From positions 1 to 64,000 of the forward strand of contig JAFTRX010000021.1 of the NCBI GenBank assembly GCA_017462015.1: a stretch of DNA of 64,000 nucleotides. Direction: 5' to 3'. Position 1 is the first letter of the stretch. Each line of letters begins with the position of its first letter. The position numbers were made by a program, and so were the translations under genes. Shown here piece after piece: positions 49,479-56,634 of the stretch. This DNA comes from Lentisphaeria bacterium. GTDB lineage: Bacteria > Verrucomicrobiota > Lentisphaeria > Victivallales > Victivallaceae. The notes under the pieces are model-generated. The model was given only the letters and a program-made list of their open reading frames with translations. It was not told the DNA's origin and did no database searches.

Positions 49479-50492
49479 TCACAAGAGAGGATTGGTTATA
49501 TTCACCAGCTTACTGCCGTCAGTATCCAACCAAACCGAAAGAAGATGGTTGCTGCTGCTCTTGTAACCGACGACAACGTTTCTGGTTTCGGCATGACCGT
49601 CGAGCAGAAGCATATTGGCACCGCCGGGGTGCGCGGAATATTTGCCGATAGAGATATTCTTGGAGTAGCGTGCAAGAGGGTTGTCGAAGGTAACGTCTTC
49701 AATTCCGGGCAAGTCGGGATCACACATCGTCCATTTATCTACCCAGAGGATGGTATCTTTAACGTGCCTGTTCGGCTGTGAAACCTTCTTGTAGTAGGTC
49801 GGATCATTAGTCTTTATCCGGGGATTAGACTGAACCGCACTGGCAAAGCCGACATAATAGTTGTAGCCATAACTTTGCCGCAAGGGATATTTGTTGTAAT
49901 GCCCGGTGGTTCTGGTATTGGATGGACAGTTAAAAATACCCACACTGCGGCTATTGTTGCGCGCGGTGGCGCCGATAATGGCTTTACCAATGTTTGTGGA
50001 CTTGACCCAACCGCGCACGATCAGCATATCATCCCACATACCAACGCCCAAACTGCACGCGGGGAGAAGCATTTCCCCATAGGCATCGGAGTAGTTGACA
50101 CCGATAGTACCGAGCTGTTTAAGATTGTTGAGACACCCGGAACTCTGCCCCCGACGGCGGGCCTGTTGCAAAGCAGGAAGAAGGATCGCCGCCAGAATAG
50201 CGATAATGGCGATCACAACGAGAAGTTCGATCAAAGTGAAATGGCTCGCGGGGAAAGGGGAAAAACTTCTTTTCACGGGAAAAGAGCCGAACGTCGGCAC
50301 CGGGTTTTCCCTCTCCCCGCACCCCTCTCCTCTTTTCAAGAAAAGCGGGGTAGTTTTGCTCCAGTTTGTCGCAAAAAACGACAAAGTTTTCTGCAGAAAA
50401 AACAGAGAAACACATATTTGGCAAGTTTTACTCACGAGAAGTTCGATCAACGTGAAAGGCGGAGTGTTTCCACGCATAAGTTTGTTCTTCAT
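49479..50492 (-). CDS. Prepilin-like protein with a duplicated N-terminal motif
   Basis: A 337-aa protein of the Lentisphaerae/Planctomycetes type II pseudopilin-like group. The functional-looking membrane signal is [28 protein letters not shown] at residues 85-112, followed by NLKQLG and the C-terminal [16 protein letters not shown] motif. Uniquely, FTLIELLV also occurs at residues 13-20 but is followed by SKTCQICV instead of a hydrophobic helix. The 72 residues between the copies are Lys/Arg/Phe-rich. At DNA level this is a 216-bp in-frame duplication flanked by 24-bp repeats. ATG at 50492 follows AGGAGA; a TTGCAA-17-TATAGT promoter is upstream. Surface or secretion pseudopilin role inferred. 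Confidence 0.85.
   Translation of the reverse strand: MKNKLMRGNTPPFTLIELLVSKTCQICVSLFFLQKTLSFFATNWSKTTPLFLKRGEGCGERENPVPTFGSFPVKRSFSPFPASHFTLIELLVVIAIIAILAAILLPALQQARRRGQSSGCLNNLKQLGTIGVNYSDAYGEMLLPACSLGVGMWDDMLIVRGWVKSTNIGKAIIGATARNNSRSVGIFNCPSNTRTTGHYNKYPLRQSYGYNYYVGFASAVQSNPRIKTNDPTYYKKVSQPNRHVKDTILWVDKWTMCDPDLPGIEDVTFDNPLARYSKNISIGKYSAHPGGANMLLLDGHAETRNVVVGYKSSSNHLLSVWLDTDGSKLVNITNPLL
50218..50241. repeat. 24-bp direct repeat inside the prepilin-like gene, copy 1
   Basis: Begins ACGAGAAGTTCGATCAA and matches 50434-50457 at 23 of 24 positions. Each copy encodes FTLIELLV. The copies lie 216 bp apart. Confidence 0.9.
50434..50457. repeat. 24-bp direct repeat inside the prepilin-like gene, copy 2
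   Basis: Partner of 50218-50241. The DNA between contains hairpins: TTTGTCG/CGACAAA at 50365-50385 and the palindrome TTTTCTGCAGAAAA at 50387-50400. Confidence 0.9.
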
Positions 50493-50558
50493 TTCAAATA
50501 TTCTCCTGTTTGAAGATAAATTTATTTAAGTGTGAACAAAATAAAGATTCAAGGACAT

Positions 50559-50587
50559 ACTATACACCAGAATATCTTTTTTTGCAA
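50559..50587 (-). promoter_or_regulatory. Sigma-70-like promoter for the prepilin-like gene
   Basis: On the minus strand, TTGCAA (50587-50582), 17 bp, TATAGT (50564-50559). The start codon lies about 65 bp downstream. Confidence 0.65.
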
Positions 50588-50633
50588 GCAGTTGAAAATA
50601 TTTTTCCGGAACAGAAGGATATTTCAGGGAATG

Positions 50634-50669
50634 AAAAAGGACTGCTGCCGGAGCAACAGTCCAATTTTT
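50634..50669. terminator. Bidirectional terminator-like hairpin after the 58-aa lipoprotein gene
   Basis: Ten-position stem with one mismatch (50639-50648 with 50653-50662), loop CGGA. T run of five on the minus strand side, and AATTTTT on the plus side. Confidence 0.75.
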
Positions 50670-50684
50670 CAAGCAAACAGAAAG

Positions 50685-50861
50685 TTACTTGATTTTGACA
50701 ACAAAACCATCACCCTGGACAGCACTGTCGAGAGAAAGACCGAAGAAGGTGTTGTAGTAGATTCTGCCCTTATTTTCGCCGACGGGGGTACGGAGAGAAC
50801 CGCATCCGGAGAGAGCGCAAGCGACAGCACCGAGAGCAACGACCATGAGAAGTTTTTTCAT
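50685..50861 (-). CDS. Small lipoprotein, 58 aa
   Basis: A short exported protein. The signal peptide MKKLLMVVALGAVACALSGC ends in a canonical lipobox (LSGC, Cys20). The mature part is only 39 residues (GSLRTPVGENKGRIYYNTFF...). I know no family for it, though such tiny lipoproteins with a phage/entericidin-like look exist in many Gram-negatives. ATG at 50861 follows GAGG at eight bases. A promoter (50933-50960) and a terminator (50634-50669) frame it, so it is a complete single-gene unit, which strengthens the call. Confidence 0.8.
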   Translation of the reverse strand: MKKLLMVVALGAVACALSGCGSLRTPVGENKGRIYYNTFFGLSLDSAVQGDGFVVKIK

Positions 50862-50932
50862 AATAATACCTCGTTATGTTTTTTTGAGATTCTTTTTCGG
50901 AATTCCTCCGTGGAATCCCTGTTACACTCTAC

Positions 50933-50960
50933 AAGATAGCACCGAAAACAGAAAAAGCAA
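50933..50960 (-). promoter_or_regulatory. Sigma-70-like promoter for the 58-aa lipoprotein gene
   Basis: On the minus strand, TTGCTT (50960-50955), 16 bp, TATCTT (50938-50933). Confidence 0.45.
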
Positions 50961-51042
50961 GAACATTTTTGAAAAAAAGTTAAAATTTTTTTAATTCCGT
51001 CAGTCTGGCGCACTGCCGAAGCTCCTTGGGAGCAGGTGTTTT

Positions 51043-51082
51043 GTACGGATGGGTACGGATATGTACAGATATGTACGGAGGT
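51043..51082 (+). repeat. Four tandem 10-bp units
   Basis: Units read GTACGGATGG, GTACGGATAT, GTACAGATAT, GTACGGAGGT. Each starts with the palindrome GTAC, so sites recur on the same helix face. Confidence 0.75.
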
Positions 51083-51115
51083 GGAGTCTATGGAGTAAAA
51101 CTCCACCTACACCCC

Positions 51116-51138
51116 AAAAATATAAGCCGCGAAGCGGC
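51116..51138 (-). terminator. Terminator of the ferredoxin-glycosyltransferase-miaA operon
   Basis: On the minus strand GCCGC, loop TTC, GCGGC (51138-51126), then TTATATTTTT. A second hairpin, GTCGCC/GGCGAC with a four-base loop (51158-51173), lies just before it. Confidence 0.65.
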
Positions 51139-51233
51139 GCCCATCACCACTACCCTGGTCGCCGCAAGGCGACACAAACTCCAGTTGCTCCGCGCGCACC
51201 AACCTGTCCGCAGCAGTCGCCGCCCCCCGCCCC

Positions 51234-52097
51234 TCAAACAAGCTCATCTGCTAAAGGTTGTTGGTGGCGGAACCATGTCCGCTGACGGCGGGCGTATTGC
51301 CAGGTGGCAGTAACGATGCGTTCCAAAAGTTCAGAGCGATCCATTTTACCTGCCAGATATTCTGCAATGATCCGATACCCCAAAGCCTGATGCGCGGTCG
51401 GAGTTTCAAACAAACCGTCGGCGATGGCTGATTCAGCTTCTTCGATCCAGCCGACATTGAGCATGATTTCAGCGCGGTGACGGATGCGCGCTTTCAGCAC
51501 ATCGGGTTCGCGCTCGATCAGACGGACATGACACGGGAAACGGCGCTGCAAAGTACCGGTTTGCAAGTCAAGAATGGATTTTCCGGAAAGCATCCGGACT
51601 TCCAGAGCGCGGATAAGTTTTCTCCGGCACTGCTGCCACTTTTTCAATGCCGCCGGGTCAAGGCGGCGCATTTCAGCAAAAAGAGCCGCTTCCGCCGCAT
51701 CGGAATCGTATTTGGCATCCAGTTCCGCACGGAGCGCAGGATCAGCCGGAAGATCATCCATGCCGCAGACAAAACTTTTGACATAAAGCCCGGTGCCGCC
51801 GCAGAGGATGGGTACTTTTCCGCGGGAACGCACATCGGCGACACATTTTTCGGCAAGGACGCAGTAATCGGTCACGGTCATGCGTTGATGAAGTTCCAGC
51901 ATACCGACGAGGTGGTGCGGCACCCGGGCACGTTCTTCCGGTGTCGGCTGTGCGGTTCCGATGGGCAGCGCACGGTAGAACTGCATGGAATCGCAGGAGA
52001 TTATTTCGCCGCCAATGCGTTCCGCTTCAAGCAAAGCCGCAGAACTTTTTCCGGATGCGGTACAGCCGATATATACGATCAAAGGGGAATCATTCAT
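51234..52097 (-). CDS. miaA: tRNA dimethylallyltransferase MiaA
   Basis: A 287-aa P-loop enzyme that adds dimethylallyl to A37 of tRNAs reading U-starting codons. Walker A is GCTASGKS at residues 11-18; IISCDSMQFYRALPIGTAQPTPEE matches the DSxQxYxxMxIGTAKP region; VPILCGGTGLYVKSF and PTAHQALGYRIIAEYL are family-specific; the end YARRQRTWFRHQ is the tRNA-binding tail. The first eight bases overlap the end of the upstream glycosyltransferase gene. It is the last gene of the operon. Confidence 0.95.
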   Translation of the reverse strand: MNDSPLIVYIGCTASGKSSAALLEAERIGGEIISCDSMQFYRALPIGTAQPTPEERARVPHHLVGMLELHQRMTVTDYCVLAEKCVADVRSRGKVPILCGGTGLYVKSFVCGMDDLPADPALRAELDAKYDSDAAEAALFAEMRRLDPAALKKWQQCRRKLIRALEVRMLSGKSILDLQTGTLQRRFPCHVRLIEREPDVLKARIRHRAEIMLNVGWIEEAESAIADGLFETPTAHQALGYRIIAEYLAGKMDRSELLERIVTATWQYARRQRTWFRHQQPLADELV

Positions 52098-53544
52098 TGT
52101 CCACCACCCAAAATGTGTGATTATCCGAGGTAAAAACAGAGGTATAGCGACACTGAAAACGCGTTTCCAATGCGCGCTTGTCTTCGTTGAAATGCGTTAT
52201 CGCCACTGCCGGAACGCCGGAATATTTTCCCGCAGGACCATCGAAGATGATGCGCGTGTTGACTCCGTTTTCCATAAAAGCATACATCAAAGCCCACGGA
52301 TCACTTTCAAAGGTAACGTAGACCACAGCGGCATCCGGAAAATATTCTTTAAACTTCTGCGCCGTAAAGCGCGGAGAAAAACTGCGTTTGGCAAAGTGGC
52401 AGTCGATAAAATCATCCTGCCCCGACGGAAATGGATGTAAAGCCCCTGCCCGCTGCCGGAAAGGTTCGCGGTGGCAAAGTCCGCTCCACAACACGGCACA
52501 ACCACACATCACCTGCAGTGCAGAAAATGCGTACCGCGCGCCGCGTTTGTGCCGCAATATCGCCAGAAAATCCCGCACACCATTTGCCAACAAAAGAGCA
52601 AATACCGGGAACAGCGGAAAAAACACCCGGGGAAAGGGAGCTGCTTTAAAAAGATATGCCGCCGGTACCGGCAACAGCCAGATGGCAAGATGAAACAACG
52701 CCGGGGTCAGGCGGTGCGCCCGGAGATGTCCCATTGCCGCCGGAATGAGCGCCGGCAAGAAGGTGAACACCACCCCCATCGCCAACGCAAGAAGCATGGA
52801 CGTTCCGCTTTGCCACCCTTCTCCCAATGCCGCGCAACGGAGCAAATTATCTTTTATCGGCAAATAAAATATCATAAACGCAACCAGCGGCGCCACTCCG
52901 GCAAGGTAAATTCTCCTTTGCCGGAACATATTCCACCGGCAATACCCCATGCCGAACAGCATCGCACCAGCCAAACCGGCAAGCGTTCCCGGCATAGTGC
53001 CAACTCCCAGAAGTGAAAAGATAAACCATCCGGCAAGGTGACGCCATTTTCCAATTTCCAGATAGCGCGTCACCATCCACACGCCACCGGCGACCGCCGC
53101 CGCCGACAGCATATATCCTCTCAACGCTGTCGCATAGAGTGCAAACGGGAACGACATTGCCAGCACCGCCAGCACATAAAATGATGCCATATTACTGCTT
53201 TTGCGCCGCAACTGCCACAAAAATGCCAGCGTACAGAATCCGCACAACAGCGGAAACAGCCGCAGAAAATCAAAGGAAAAAACTTTTATCCACCAATGAA
53301 GAAAAATGGTGTGAAGGATTTGATTATTGGGAATGACGTAGGAGTGATATATTTTTGCCGGACTCTCCAGCAAGGCAAAATTCAGCACCGTCAACGCTTC
53401 ATCGAACCACAGCGGACGGAGCAACAGCTGTTTTGCCCGGAGGCACAGCAGAACAAACAGAAACAACCAGGCAAATTTTTCTGCTTTGCCGGAAATAATA
53501 AAGGACCGGAAAGAAACTTTTCTTTCCAGTCCTTTGCGCATCAT
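52090..53544 (-). CDS. Polytopic membrane glycosyltransferase (GT-C, GT39/83-like)
   Basis: A 484-aa protein with about ten hydrophobic helices. The first loop carries RPLWFDEALTVLNFALLE, matching the catalytic acidic pair of PMT/ArnT-type enzymes that use polyprenyl-phosphate sugars. A soluble C-terminal tail of about 90 residues is probably periplasmic. Two ATGs (53544 and 53541) are possible, neither with a good ribosome binding site; the ferredoxin gene stops 15 bp upstream, so translation may depend on it. Pairing with a ferredoxin and miaA gives no clear pathway. Substrate unknown. Confidence 0.75.
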   Translation of the reverse strand: MMRKGLERKVSFRSFIISGKAEKFAWLFLFVLLCLRAKQLLLRPLWFDEALTVLNFALLESPAKIYHSYVIPNNQILHTIFLHWWIKVFSFDFLRLFPLLCGFCTLAFLWQLRRKSSNMASFYVLAVLAMSFPFALYATALRGYMLSAAAVAGGVWMVTRYLEIGKWRHLAGWFIFSLLGVGTMPGTLAGLAGAMLFGMGYCRWNMFRQRRIYLAGVAPLVAFMIFYLPIKDNLLRCAALGEGWQSGTSMLLALAMGVVFTFLPALIPAAMGHLRAHRLTPALFHLAIWLLPVPAAYLFKAAPFPRVFFPLFPVFALLLANGVRDFLAILRHKRGARYAFSALQVMCGCAVLWSGLCHREPFRQRAGALHPFPSGQDDFIDCHFAKRSFSPRFTAQKFKEYFPDAAVVYVTFESDPWALMYAFMENGVNTRIIFDGPAGKYSGVPAVAITHFNEDKRALETRFQCRYTSVFTSDNHTFWVVDNE

Positions 53545-53559
53545 AGCAACTGTAAAAAA

Positions 53560-53730
53560 TTACAGGCTGATGGCTTCGCAGGGGCAGCTGCCAACGCAGG
53601 CACCACATTCGATGCAGGCACCTTCGTCAACAACGGCTTTGTCATCAGCGATGGTGATGGCGCTGACGGGGCAGCTGTCCACGCAAGCACCGCAACCGGC
53701 GCAAGTATCTTTGTCAATTTTAGCGGCCAT
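53560..53730 (-). CDS. 2[4Fe-4S] clostridial-type ferredoxin, 56 aa
   Basis: A complete 56-aa ferredoxin with two cluster motifs: Cys10-Cys13-Cys16-Cys20 followed by Pro, and Cys39-Cys42-Cys45-Cys49 followed by Pro. A ninth cysteine (Cys51) is extra. It carries low-potential electrons for enzymes such as indolepyruvate oxidoreductase or hydrogenase. ATG at 53730 follows AAGGAGA. It has its own promoter at 53773-53801 overlapped by a palindromic operator-like site. It is first in the operon with a membrane glycosyltransferase and miaA. It may supply the electron acceptor missing from the short IorA; that link is inference. Confidence 0.95.
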   Translation of the reverse strand: MAAKIDKDTCAGCGACVDSCPVSAITIADDKAVVDEGACIECGACVGSCPCEAISL

Positions 53731-53772
53731 TTTCAAATCTCCTTAAATTTGGTTAAAACCGGAACTTTTATT

Positions 53773-53801
53773 AATATAGCGCCTGATATCTCAAATATCA
53801 A
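53773..53801 (-). promoter_or_regulatory. Sigma-70-like promoter for the ferredoxin operon
   Basis: On the minus strand, TTGATA (53801-53796), 17 bp, TATATT (53778-53773). The ferredoxin start is about 43 bp downstream of the -10. Confidence 0.7.
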
Positions 53802-53805
53802 GCGC
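53779..53805. promoter_or_regulatory. Palindromic operator-like site over the ferredoxin promoter
   Basis: GCGCCTGATAT (53779-53789) and ATATCAAGCGC (53795-53805) form an inverted repeat matching at 10 of 11 positions with a 5-bp centre. It covers the spacer and -35, as a repressor site would. Confidence 0.55.
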
Positions 53806-53831
53806 CATACACCGTTTTCATTGGAATTTTG

Positions 53832-53887
53832 CACAGCTATTCCACAAAATCAGCTGAGCGTTTATTTTCTCTGTTTTTCAGCAGAAG
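53832..53887 (+). repeat. Short intergenic repeat, copy 2
   Basis: Partner of 2482-2537, aligned without gaps over 56 nt. It lies about 30 bp upstream of the ferredoxin -35 box. Confidence 0.5.
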
Positions 53888-53924
53888 AAAATTGCATTTT
53901 GAAAAAGCGATTTTGTCAGATTTT

Positions 53925-53942
53925 GTTTTGCTTAAGCAAAAC
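53925..53942. other. 18-bp perfect palindrome
   Basis: GTTTTGCTTAAGCAAAAC. It could be a binding site or a small bidirectional terminator for the PpiC-type gene read through from 54157. Confidence 0.5.
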
Positions 53943-53974
53943 GCGCGTGCGCTCTGCGCCGCGCCACCAGCGGG

Positions 53975-54140
53975 ACTGCTTCAAAAATAGTTTGTTGCAG
54001 TCGGCGGATGGATCGCGCGGCAAGGTTGGGGGTAAATCAAGGTGAAGCTGAGGGAGTGTACGACTGTACTCGACCGAAGCTGAATCCGCAGATTTGCTCC
54101 CAAGATTGCCCGCGAGGCGCCGCCGCAGGTCGTTTCTTGT
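53975..54140 (+). repeat. Structured dispersed repeat, copy C (best-folded copy)
   Basis: Most regular of the three copies. Stems on the plus strand: CGGCGG 54002-54007 with CCGCCG 54120-54125; TCGCG 54013-54017 with CGCGA 54111-54115; GGCAA 54019-54023 with TTGCC 54106-54110; eleven pairs 54028-54038 with 54091-54101 (two wobbles). An inner hairpin GTAC 54058-54061 with GTAC 54066-54069 has a GACT loop. A single C (54018) is bulged as in the other copies. T-rich sequence follows. It ends about 20 bp past the stop of the minus-strand PpiC-type gene. Confidence 0.8.
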
Positions 54141-54156
54141 GAAACAGCTGATATTG

Positions 54157-55305
54157 TTACATCATCGGCATGGGCGGCATTGCCGGAGCTTTGACGAAGT
54201 ACTGGACTTTGGCATCTTTTTCCAGCTTGGTGATGAACGCCATCAGCGCTGCCTGCTGTTTCTGCTTTTCCAGTTCCGCGATCAATTCACCTTTGATCTG
54301 ATCGAAGGGCATGACACTGCCTTTCTGCAACGCATCGCGGCGGATGATGTGATAACCGTACTGGGTTTCAACAACGCCGGAGATCTGACCGTCCTTCAGA
54401 GTAAGGACCGCCTTTTCAAATTCGGGAACCATCTGTCCTTTCTGGAAGTTGCCGAGAGAACCGCCATTGCGGCCGGAGGGGCATTTGCTTTCAGCTTTGG
54501 CTTTGGCTTCAAAGAGAGCGGGGTTGGCTTTCAGCTCCACAAGGATGGCTTCAGCCTTGGCTTTGGCGGCCTGTTTGACCTTGGCATCGGCTTTGGGGTC
54601 GACCATGATAAGGATGTGGCTGGCACGCAGAGAATCAGCCGCGTCAGCAGGGATGGCGAACATCTGCGGATTGCTGTCGTAGAACTTTTTCGCATCAGCT
54701 TCGGTAACGGTGACGTTTTTGAACACATCGCGTTTCAGGAATGCCTGAAGAGCGATCTGCTTCTGAACATCCGGATTGGCAGAGTATTCGTCGATATACT
54801 GCGCGAGAGTTTTTTTCTGCATGGCAAGCTGCTGGGTAAGGAACTGCACCTGCTCTTTGGGAAGCTTCTTCACATCATCTTCCAGACACTTTTTGGCAAA
54901 CGCCTGAGAGGGAGTGATACCGGCTTTCGCCATCGCCGCAAACATCAATTTGTCACGCAGGATCAGCTTGATGACCTCGCCGCCCATGCTCTGAAGCTGC
55001 TGATTGACCTGGGGCGGAATTTTGCCATCGGGGAACTGCTTGGTAAATTCAGCGATAAATTCCTTTTTGGTGTAGGCTTTGCCGTTGAATTCAGCAATTT
55101 TTTCCGGCCATTTTGCCCAGAACGGCTGTTCTGCGGCAGGTTTGGCGGCGGGCGCAGCTTTCTTGGCAGCGGGCGCAGCTTTCTTGTCAGCAGGCGCAGC
55201 TTTGGCTGCCGGTTTCTCCGCCGCCTGAGCAGAGAATGCGGAAAGGAGCATGACACCGGTCACTCCGGCTGCCACGATGCCGGTCAAAAATTTACCTTGT
55301 TTCAT
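54157..55305 (-). CDS. Exported PpiC/SurA-type peptidyl-prolyl isomerase
   Basis: A 382-aa envelope foldase. After a signal peptide (MKQGKFLTGIVAAGVTGVMLLSAFSAQA) comes an Ala/Lys/Pro repeat linker of about 35 residues, then a helical SurA-like N-domain (IAEFNGKAYTKKEFIAEF...GEVIKLILRDKLMF), and the parvulin domain from about residue 235: SLRASHILIMVD, FEAKAKAESKCPSGRNGGSLGNFQKGQMVPEFEKAV and VVETQYGYHIIRRD. It helps fold outer-membrane or secreted proteins. ATG at 55305 follows AGGAGG at nine bases; upstream codons lack a site. Repeat copy C lies just past its 3' end. Confidence 0.92.
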   Translation of the reverse strand: MKQGKFLTGIVAAGVTGVMLLSAFSAQAAEKPAAKAAPADKKAAPAAKKAAPAAKPAAEQPFWAKWPEKIAEFNGKAYTKKEFIAEFTKQFPDGKIPPQVNQQLQSMGGEVIKLILRDKLMFAAMAKAGITPSQAFAKKCLEDDVKKLPKEQVQFLTQQLAMQKKTLAQYIDEYSANPDVQKQIALQAFLKRDVFKNVTVTEADAKKFYDSNPQMFAIPADAADSLRASHILIMVDPKADAKVKQAAKAKAEAILVELKANPALFEAKAKAESKCPSGRNGGSLGNFQKGQMVPEFEKAVLTLKDGQISGVVETQYGYHIIRRDALQKGSVMPFDQIKGELIAELEKQKQQAALMAFITKLEKDAKVQYFVKAPAMPPMPMM

Positions 55306-55479
55306 CTGAGAAATCCTCCTGTTTGTGCTGCGCAACCATTGACCATTTCTTTTTCGCGTTGCGCAACGTTTTCTTTCAGCCGCAAATCCACTTGCGGCAA
55401 CTTACACTAACACTAATAATACTTCCTGAGAAAATTTCAATACTGCGATCTTTACCAACGGTAAAAATTTCATTGTTCC

Positions 55480-55881
55480 TCAACGGAAATCCCGCAGTAC
55501 CTCCAAAATTTTATGCTTCTCCGGATTCTTATCCAAACCAACTACAAAAAACGAACCGTACACCTCATACACCGGATAGGGTATACCGTTGAAATAGATT
55601 TTTTTCGCCTTTCTGATCTTCTCCAAACGATCTTTTGTCACCTTTGCCGAGCGGTCGAACTTATAAATTCCGATACCGGAACCGGCGACCCGCGCTTCCA
55701 ATGCCTCCGTCGCACCGAGCGGTCTGGGGTCCAAACGGTTGACCCGCTCAATTTTCAACCCCTCTTTGCGCATGGCACGGACAAAATCCTCCGGCTGCAA
55801 ATAGTTATTATCGTGAAAACACGCGGAAAACAACAGCACCACCGCGACTGCGGCAAAACCTGGCAACCATCTGCTTTTCAT
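55480..55881 (-). CDS. Small putative lipoprotein
   Basis: A 133-aa exported protein with a lipobox-like LFSAC (Cys21) after MKSRWLPGFAAVAVVLL. The mature part begins FHDNNYLQPEDFVRAMRKEGLKIERV and ends in a compact alpha/beta piece with IYKFDRSAKVTKDRLEKIRKAKKIYFNGIPYPVYEVYGSFFVVG. I do not recognise a family. It lies 57 bp after lolD and 174 bp before the PpiC-type gene, in the same direction, so a lipoprotein-trafficking context is plausible. The lipobox is slightly off consensus (Phe at -3). Confidence 0.75.
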   Translation of the reverse strand: MKSRWLPGFAAVAVVLLFSACFHDNNYLQPEDFVRAMRKEGLKIERVNRLDPRPLGATEALEARVAGSGIGIYKFDRSAKVTKDRLEKIRKAKKIYFNGIPYPVYEVYGSFFVVGLDKNPEKHKILEVLRDFR

Positions 55882-55938
55882 CGTTTTTACTCCAGTTGTA
55901 ACAATTTCAAATTGACATTTCAGAAATATAGCACATTA

Positions 55939-56634
55939 TTACCGTTTGTCAAATTTACGGAATACCCCGTCATGCAGTTCCACCGCCGCAGTCGCTCTTG
56001 CGGCAATGTCGTGATTGTGGGTTATCATCAATATGGACAACTCCGGATGATCGCTCTGCATATCGTCAAAGAGCTTCAAAATCTCTTCCCCGGTATGCGG
56101 ATCAAGATTACCGGTCGGCTCATCCGCCAGCAGCAGCGGCGGCGTATTGACCAGCGCCCGGGCTATGGCAGTTCTCTGCTGCTCACCGCCGGAAAGCTCA
56201 TTCGGCCGGTGCTTCATACGGTCACGCAAATTCATCCGTTCCAGAAGTTCCTCCGCTTTTTTCCGCGCTGCAAGCGTTCCCATTCCGGCAATCCTTCCGG
56301 CAAGGGCAACGTTCTCTGCAACCGTCAACTCCGGCAACAAATGATAGGATTGAAAAATAAATCCAAGTTTGGCACTGCGGAATGCCGCACTCTGCGCCCG
56401 GTTCAATCCGGAAACATCCGTTCCATCGATCAATATTCTGCCGCCGTCCTGCCGTTCCAAAAGCCCGACCAGATTAAGCAGCGTGGTCTTGCCACTGCCG
56501 GATGCTCCGTAAATGCAGACCCATTCGCCCCGCTTCAAGGTGAAATCGACTCCTTTAAGCACCGGAAGCTGATTATTGCCGACCTGATAACTCTTTTTCA
56601 CCTGCTCCAAACGCAGTATCATTTCATCACTCAT
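55939..56634 (-). CDS. lolD: Lipoprotein-releasing system ATPase LolD
   Basis: A 231-aa ABC ATPase of the MacB/LolD group. Walker A GASGSGKT at 43-50; Q-loop [20 protein letters not shown], typical for LolD; signature [16 protein letters not shown]; Walker [15 protein letters not shown]-loop [14 protein letters not shown]. With LolC/E it lifts lipoproteins from the inner membrane. Its start overlaps the lolC/E gene by eight bases. Together they make a one-permease Lol system. Confidence 0.93.
   Translation of the reverse strand: MSDEMILRLEQVKKSYQVGNNQLPVLKGVDFTLKRGEWVCIYGASGSGKTTLLNLVGLLERQDGGRILIDGTDVSGLNRAQSAAFRSAKLGFIFQSYHLLPELTVAENVALAGRIAGMGTLAARKKAEELLERMNLRDRMKHRPNELSGGEQQRTAIARALVNTPPLLLADEPTGNLDPHTGEEILKLFDDMQSDHPELSILMITHNHDIAARATAAVELHDGVFRKFDKR

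Larger units (their letters stand above)
50862..51233. other. Intergenic region with tandem repeats and hairpins
   Basis: This 372-bp stretch between miaA (ending at 51234) and the 58-aa lipoprotein gene holds that gene's promoter, four 10-bp tandem units at 51043-51082, three hairpins (51079-51108, 51126-51138, 51158-51173), and GC-rich sequence next to miaA. No coding region is convincing. Confidence 0.6.
53731..54156. other. Upstream region of the ferredoxin operon with several repeats
   Basis: This 426-bp gap between the ferredoxin gene and the PpiC-type gene holds the ferredoxin promoter and operator, a 56-nt repeat copy (53832-53887), an 18-bp palindrome (53925-53942) and structured repeat copy C (about 53975-54140). 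No coding region with a start codon was found. Confidence 0.7.

Noticed and set aside
53975-54140. Structured repeat as an integron attC site or group II intron fragment
   Set aside because: No RYYYAAC/GTTRRRY core pair at the ends, no integrase or reverse transcriptase, and no recognisable domain V sequence. The copies are scattered, not in a cassette array.
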